From Smittium mucronatum (lineage: Eukaryota > Kickxellomycota > Harpellomycetes > Harpellales > Legeriomycetaceae), in assembly GCA_001953115.1 (NCBI GenBank), contig LSSL01003999.1, forward strand, positions 1-10,701: a DNA stretch of 10,701 nucleotides, written 5' to 3'. A program made the translations under genes and the position numbers. The notes beneath the pieces were generated by a model. That model was not told the origin of the DNA. It worked only from the letters and a program-made list of their open reading frames with translations, and did not search any database. The number at the start of each line of letters is the position of its first letter. Position 1 is the stretch's first letter. Of the stretch, positions 8,477 through 10,701 are shown in pieces.

Positions 8477-8859
8477 AATATTTTTACATTTAATCTAGAA
8501 AACTTTTTAATATATTCTAATCTGAGAGAAAACACGCCAAACAAGATAATTATTTTCTCTATACACTGTAACTTGGAGATTTTGTGCGACTCAGATACAT
8601 TGTTGTCTGATATTAAATTTAAAACATCTCGATCATTTTTTTACCAATAATTCGCGATATATAGGCAATGAGAAAAAAAATTAATCATTGCTTACTACTT
8701 ACTCTGTAATAGGTGTGGAGATAGTTATTGCTTAGCTCTTGATGCATTTTATGGTTATTGAATTTAAAAGGATTTAACTACCCCCCCCCCCCAAATATGA
8801 TTTCAGATCTTTAAACTTCTATTATTAATGCAAACAGCAACCCTTTCTCTATATAAACT
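8477..8859. other. AT-rich spacer, no gene seen
   Basis: No open frame or RNA gene is convincing here. A C12 run lies at 8781-8792. If a retrotransposon followed the Gag relic, its protease and polymerase are not recognisable in this stretch. Confidence 0.5.
8781..8792. repeat. C homopolymer, 12 bases
   Basis: Twelve consecutive C in AT-rich spacer. On the other strand it is G12 followed by TAGTTAAA, so like the other runs it is followed by T/A-rich sequence. Confidence 0.95.
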
Positions 8860-9039
8860 ATGCCAAGATGTTTTTTTCGCTTTGTTCAAAGTATACACAG
8901 AGCTACGCGGAGATTCAGGCTTCAAATCAGTTTCAGAAACCTAGTAGAAAAATCGATAAGACAATCGGTTTATCGATTGATTGCGCTGGTCTTTGTTACT
9001 CCAAAAAGTCTTAATATATATTTTTTGCTATATTGTTAA
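8860..9039 (+). CDS. Small basic ORF, 59 residues, doubtful
   Basis: The frame runs from ATG at 8860 to TAA at 9037. It is Arg-rich and includes IHRATRRFRLQISFR and SVYRLIALVFVTPKS, with a hydrophobic end. No family is recognised. The same stretch reads plausibly in another frame (VYTELRGDSGFKS) before two stops, so it may be part of a decayed gene. GC is raised near 8890-8990. It could equally be a chance frame or the 5' part of the same relic as 9040-9371. Confidence 0.2.
   Translation: MPRCFFRFVQSIHRATRRFRLQISFRNLVEKSIRQSVYRLIALVFVTPKSLNIYFLLYC
8951..8978. repeat. Perfect 9-base stem-loop
   Basis: AATCGATAA at 8951-8959 pairs exactly with TTATCGATT at 8970-8978 around a 10-base loop. The arms also read as nested ATCGAT palindromes. 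No terminator-like T tract follows. Function unknown; it may be chance. Confidence 0.5.
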
Positions 9040-9134
9040 ACATACCAAATGGGCTGGTTTAGTTCACCAACCATTTTGACTAGGCTTATGTTTCCGGAGT
9101 GACATTAAGAAATATGCGCTAGGTTAGTTCCGCA

Positions 9135-9371
9135 ATGTGCCACCCGAATATTTCGAGCCATTATAATTCTGCTAAAAACACGCTACTCAAAGCCAAAAAT
9201 AGCTCAGAAGCTTGCCACAACAATTTTTCAATTTTTCTTATAAAAGAAAAAATCCTTAATTTGTTTTTTTGCTCAAAAAGCTTCGAAAGAAGAAAATTGA
9301 AGCTTAAAAAATTATCAGAGGATTGGATATTTCCATCACAGTGTGGAGTAAAGCTAAAAAAAAGTATGTGA
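9135..9371 (+). CDS. Hypothetical 78-residue ORF, doubtful
   Basis: ATG at 9135, stop TGA at 9369. The N-terminal part has MCHPNISSHYNSAKN and SSEACHNNF; the C-terminal part is Lys-rich (KSFERRKLKLKKLSEDWIF, then FPSQCGVKLKK). The Cys/His spacing does not match any zinc finger I can name. An overlapping frame running back to about 9046 also reads like protein (WFSSPTILTRLMFPE, RLVPQCATRIFRAIIILL, SKPKIAQKLA) apart from two stops, and may be the older coding frame. A 73-codon minus-strand frame overlaps too. I would treat 9040-9371 as a probable relic, not an expressed gene. Confidence 0.22.
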   Translation: MCHPNISSHYNSAKNTLLKAKNSSEACHNNFSIFLIKEKILNLFFCSKSFERRKLKLKKLSEDWIFPSQCGVKLKKSM

Positions 9372-10245
9372 AAATAAGTCAAAAGCTTTAAAAAATAACC
9401 CTAAACTACAATTTTTACAAATATATAAATCTTTAAATGAATAAATGGATAGAATAGCTATATTATCGGGCTTTAATTATTAATTCCCACACTTTTAGCT
9501 AATTAAAAAATGTCTCTTATGATCATCTAATTTAAAATACTTAATTTTTTTGAGAAATATAATTAAAAAATAAATTTGACACATAATAATAACAAATTTT
9601 TTGTTAAAAAGATTTCTATCCATTATAATCGATTTTCTTTTCCTTAGATTCTTTTAATGTGATTGTCTGTTGTGCTTTTCTATTATTGTCGATAATTATA
9701 TGGAGTATCATGCTGATCAATAAAATGCAAGATATGTAATTTCTATCGGGAAATTTATTGATAGTGGTGGATTTTCAAGATTAATTGAAGTGTAAAAAAT
9801 ATAAATTAAACACAGTCTAATTTATTTATTTATACTCTAAAATATCATTCCATAAAAGAATCTATTAAAAAAAGCAATTCATGGACTGCTTCATGTCAAA
9901 AAAATTTATTTTTTGAACAAAAGTCATTGTTTAATTGACTATTTAATCAAATATAATCGGAAAATATTTCAACTGGGACAAAAGATTGATACAGATTTCC
10001 TGAAAATAAAAAAAATTACACTAGTTGATTTTACATAATGCATAATTTAATCCAAAAATTGAATCAAATCGTCACAAACCATTTTTTACTCTTTAAAAAA
10101 ATATATTTTTTTGGAAATTTGATCGTACTTTATCACTTTTGGACCACAATAAAAAAAAAGTATATATTCTTGATACTAGTGTGGCCTTAAACAGTCTATA
10201 ATATTAAAAAAAACTTTGTGGTATAATAGAAATAAAAATTAAATC

Positions 10246-10267
10246 AATTTAATTTAATTTAATTTAA
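10246..10267 (+). repeat. Pentanucleotide repeat (AATTT)x4
   Basis: Four perfect AATTT units plus AA. Simple sequence repeat in spacer. Confidence 0.9.
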
Positions 10268-10468
10268 TACGCTCATGATATGTAATCTATGTGATATATT
10301 TTAGAGCACGGGGGGTAATAGAATTTCATGCTAGATTTTTAAATAGTTGAATGAATAATCGAATAAAGAATTGATTTCAAATCAACCTAAGTTAAAATCT
10401 TAGGGATAATTGGTAAGATAAGAAGCCTTTTTTTGAAATAGTATGAAGAATAAGAACTTTAAGTTTGA

Positions 10469-10477
10469 GGGGGGGGG
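10469..10477. repeat. G homopolymer, 9 bases
   Basis: Nine consecutive G followed by TATAAAG in AT-rich spacer. Confidence 0.95.
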
Positions 10478-10701
10478 TATAAAGAATAAAAATTCTGGGC
10501 CTCGAAATAGAAAGACACGAGTGATATTCGAAAGGAGCTGCAAAATTCCTTATTTAATATAATAATTTGAAGAGAAAAAAACTTCAATTAGAAATATTAC
10601 ACACTTTTATTTAAAAAAAAGAATTTTTTTTGATTATTAAAAAGAAATATTGATTTCCTAAGAGTTTTAATATTTTGTGTAAAAAAAATTGGGAGAGAGA
10701 G

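Larger units (their letters stand above)
9372..10701. other. AT-rich spacer, no gene seen
   Basis: About 1.3 kb of AT-rich sequence with frequent stops in all frames. It carries an AATTT tandem repeat, G6 at 10310-10315 and G9 at 10469-10477, and ends in GGGAGAGAGAG. The 10481-10550 stretch is slightly richer in GC but shows no long frame. Confidence 0.55.

Noticed and set aside
9161..9382. 73-codon minus-strand frame
   Set aside because: Low-complexity Phe/Leu/Ser content opposite Lys-rich plus-strand codons, with no motif.
1..10701. CRISPR array, rRNA, tRNA or bacterial operon
   Set aside because: No spaced direct repeats, no tRNA-like B-box and arm pattern, and no Shine-Dalgarno-led gene series were found. 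The spliced PXR1 gene shows the DNA is eukaryotic.

Overview
The window looks like nuclear DNA from an AT-rich eukaryote, most likely a fungus. It has a multi-exon gene with three short introns (63 to 70 bases) with GT...AG ends, and one of them has a GCTAAC branch-point-like box. Coding stretches run at roughly 35 to 43 % GC, while sampled spacer lines run at about 12 to 20 % GC (hand counts of 60-base lines). The protein start (MGLAEPKRR) and its domain order match fungal Pxr1. The AT bias and low gene density would suit an early-diverging fungus, but the lineage call is an inference.

One gene can be annotated with confidence: a complete PXR1/PINX1 homologue on the minus strand (6414 down to 5067, four exons, 381 residues). 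It encodes a nucleolar G-patch protein of ribosome and snoRNA maturation that is also known as a telomerase inhibitor. Poly(A/T) tracts lie about 100 to 130 bases upstream of its start codon.

The rest is AT-rich spacer with islands of higher GC that read like protein but contain stops and frame changes. From left to right: 801-1573 (+) is the strongest unidentified island, with a 118-codon open run. 3659-3817 and 4429-4820 (+) are weaker exon-like fragments. 6650-7235 (+) is a chain of four back-to-back open frames. 7656-8476 (+) resembles a decayed Ty3-type retrotransposon Gag. 8860-9039 and 9135-9371 (+) hold two small open frames. The spacers also carry long G or C homopolymers (up to 12) and short 5- to 8-base tandem repeats. 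Nothing looks like a prokaryotic system, CRISPR array, rRNA or tRNA.

No pathway joins these pieces. The picture is one housekeeping gene in a gene-poor, repeat-derived neighbourhood. No clearly new biological system is visible; the islands at 801-1573 and 6650-7235 are the best candidates for something undescribed.
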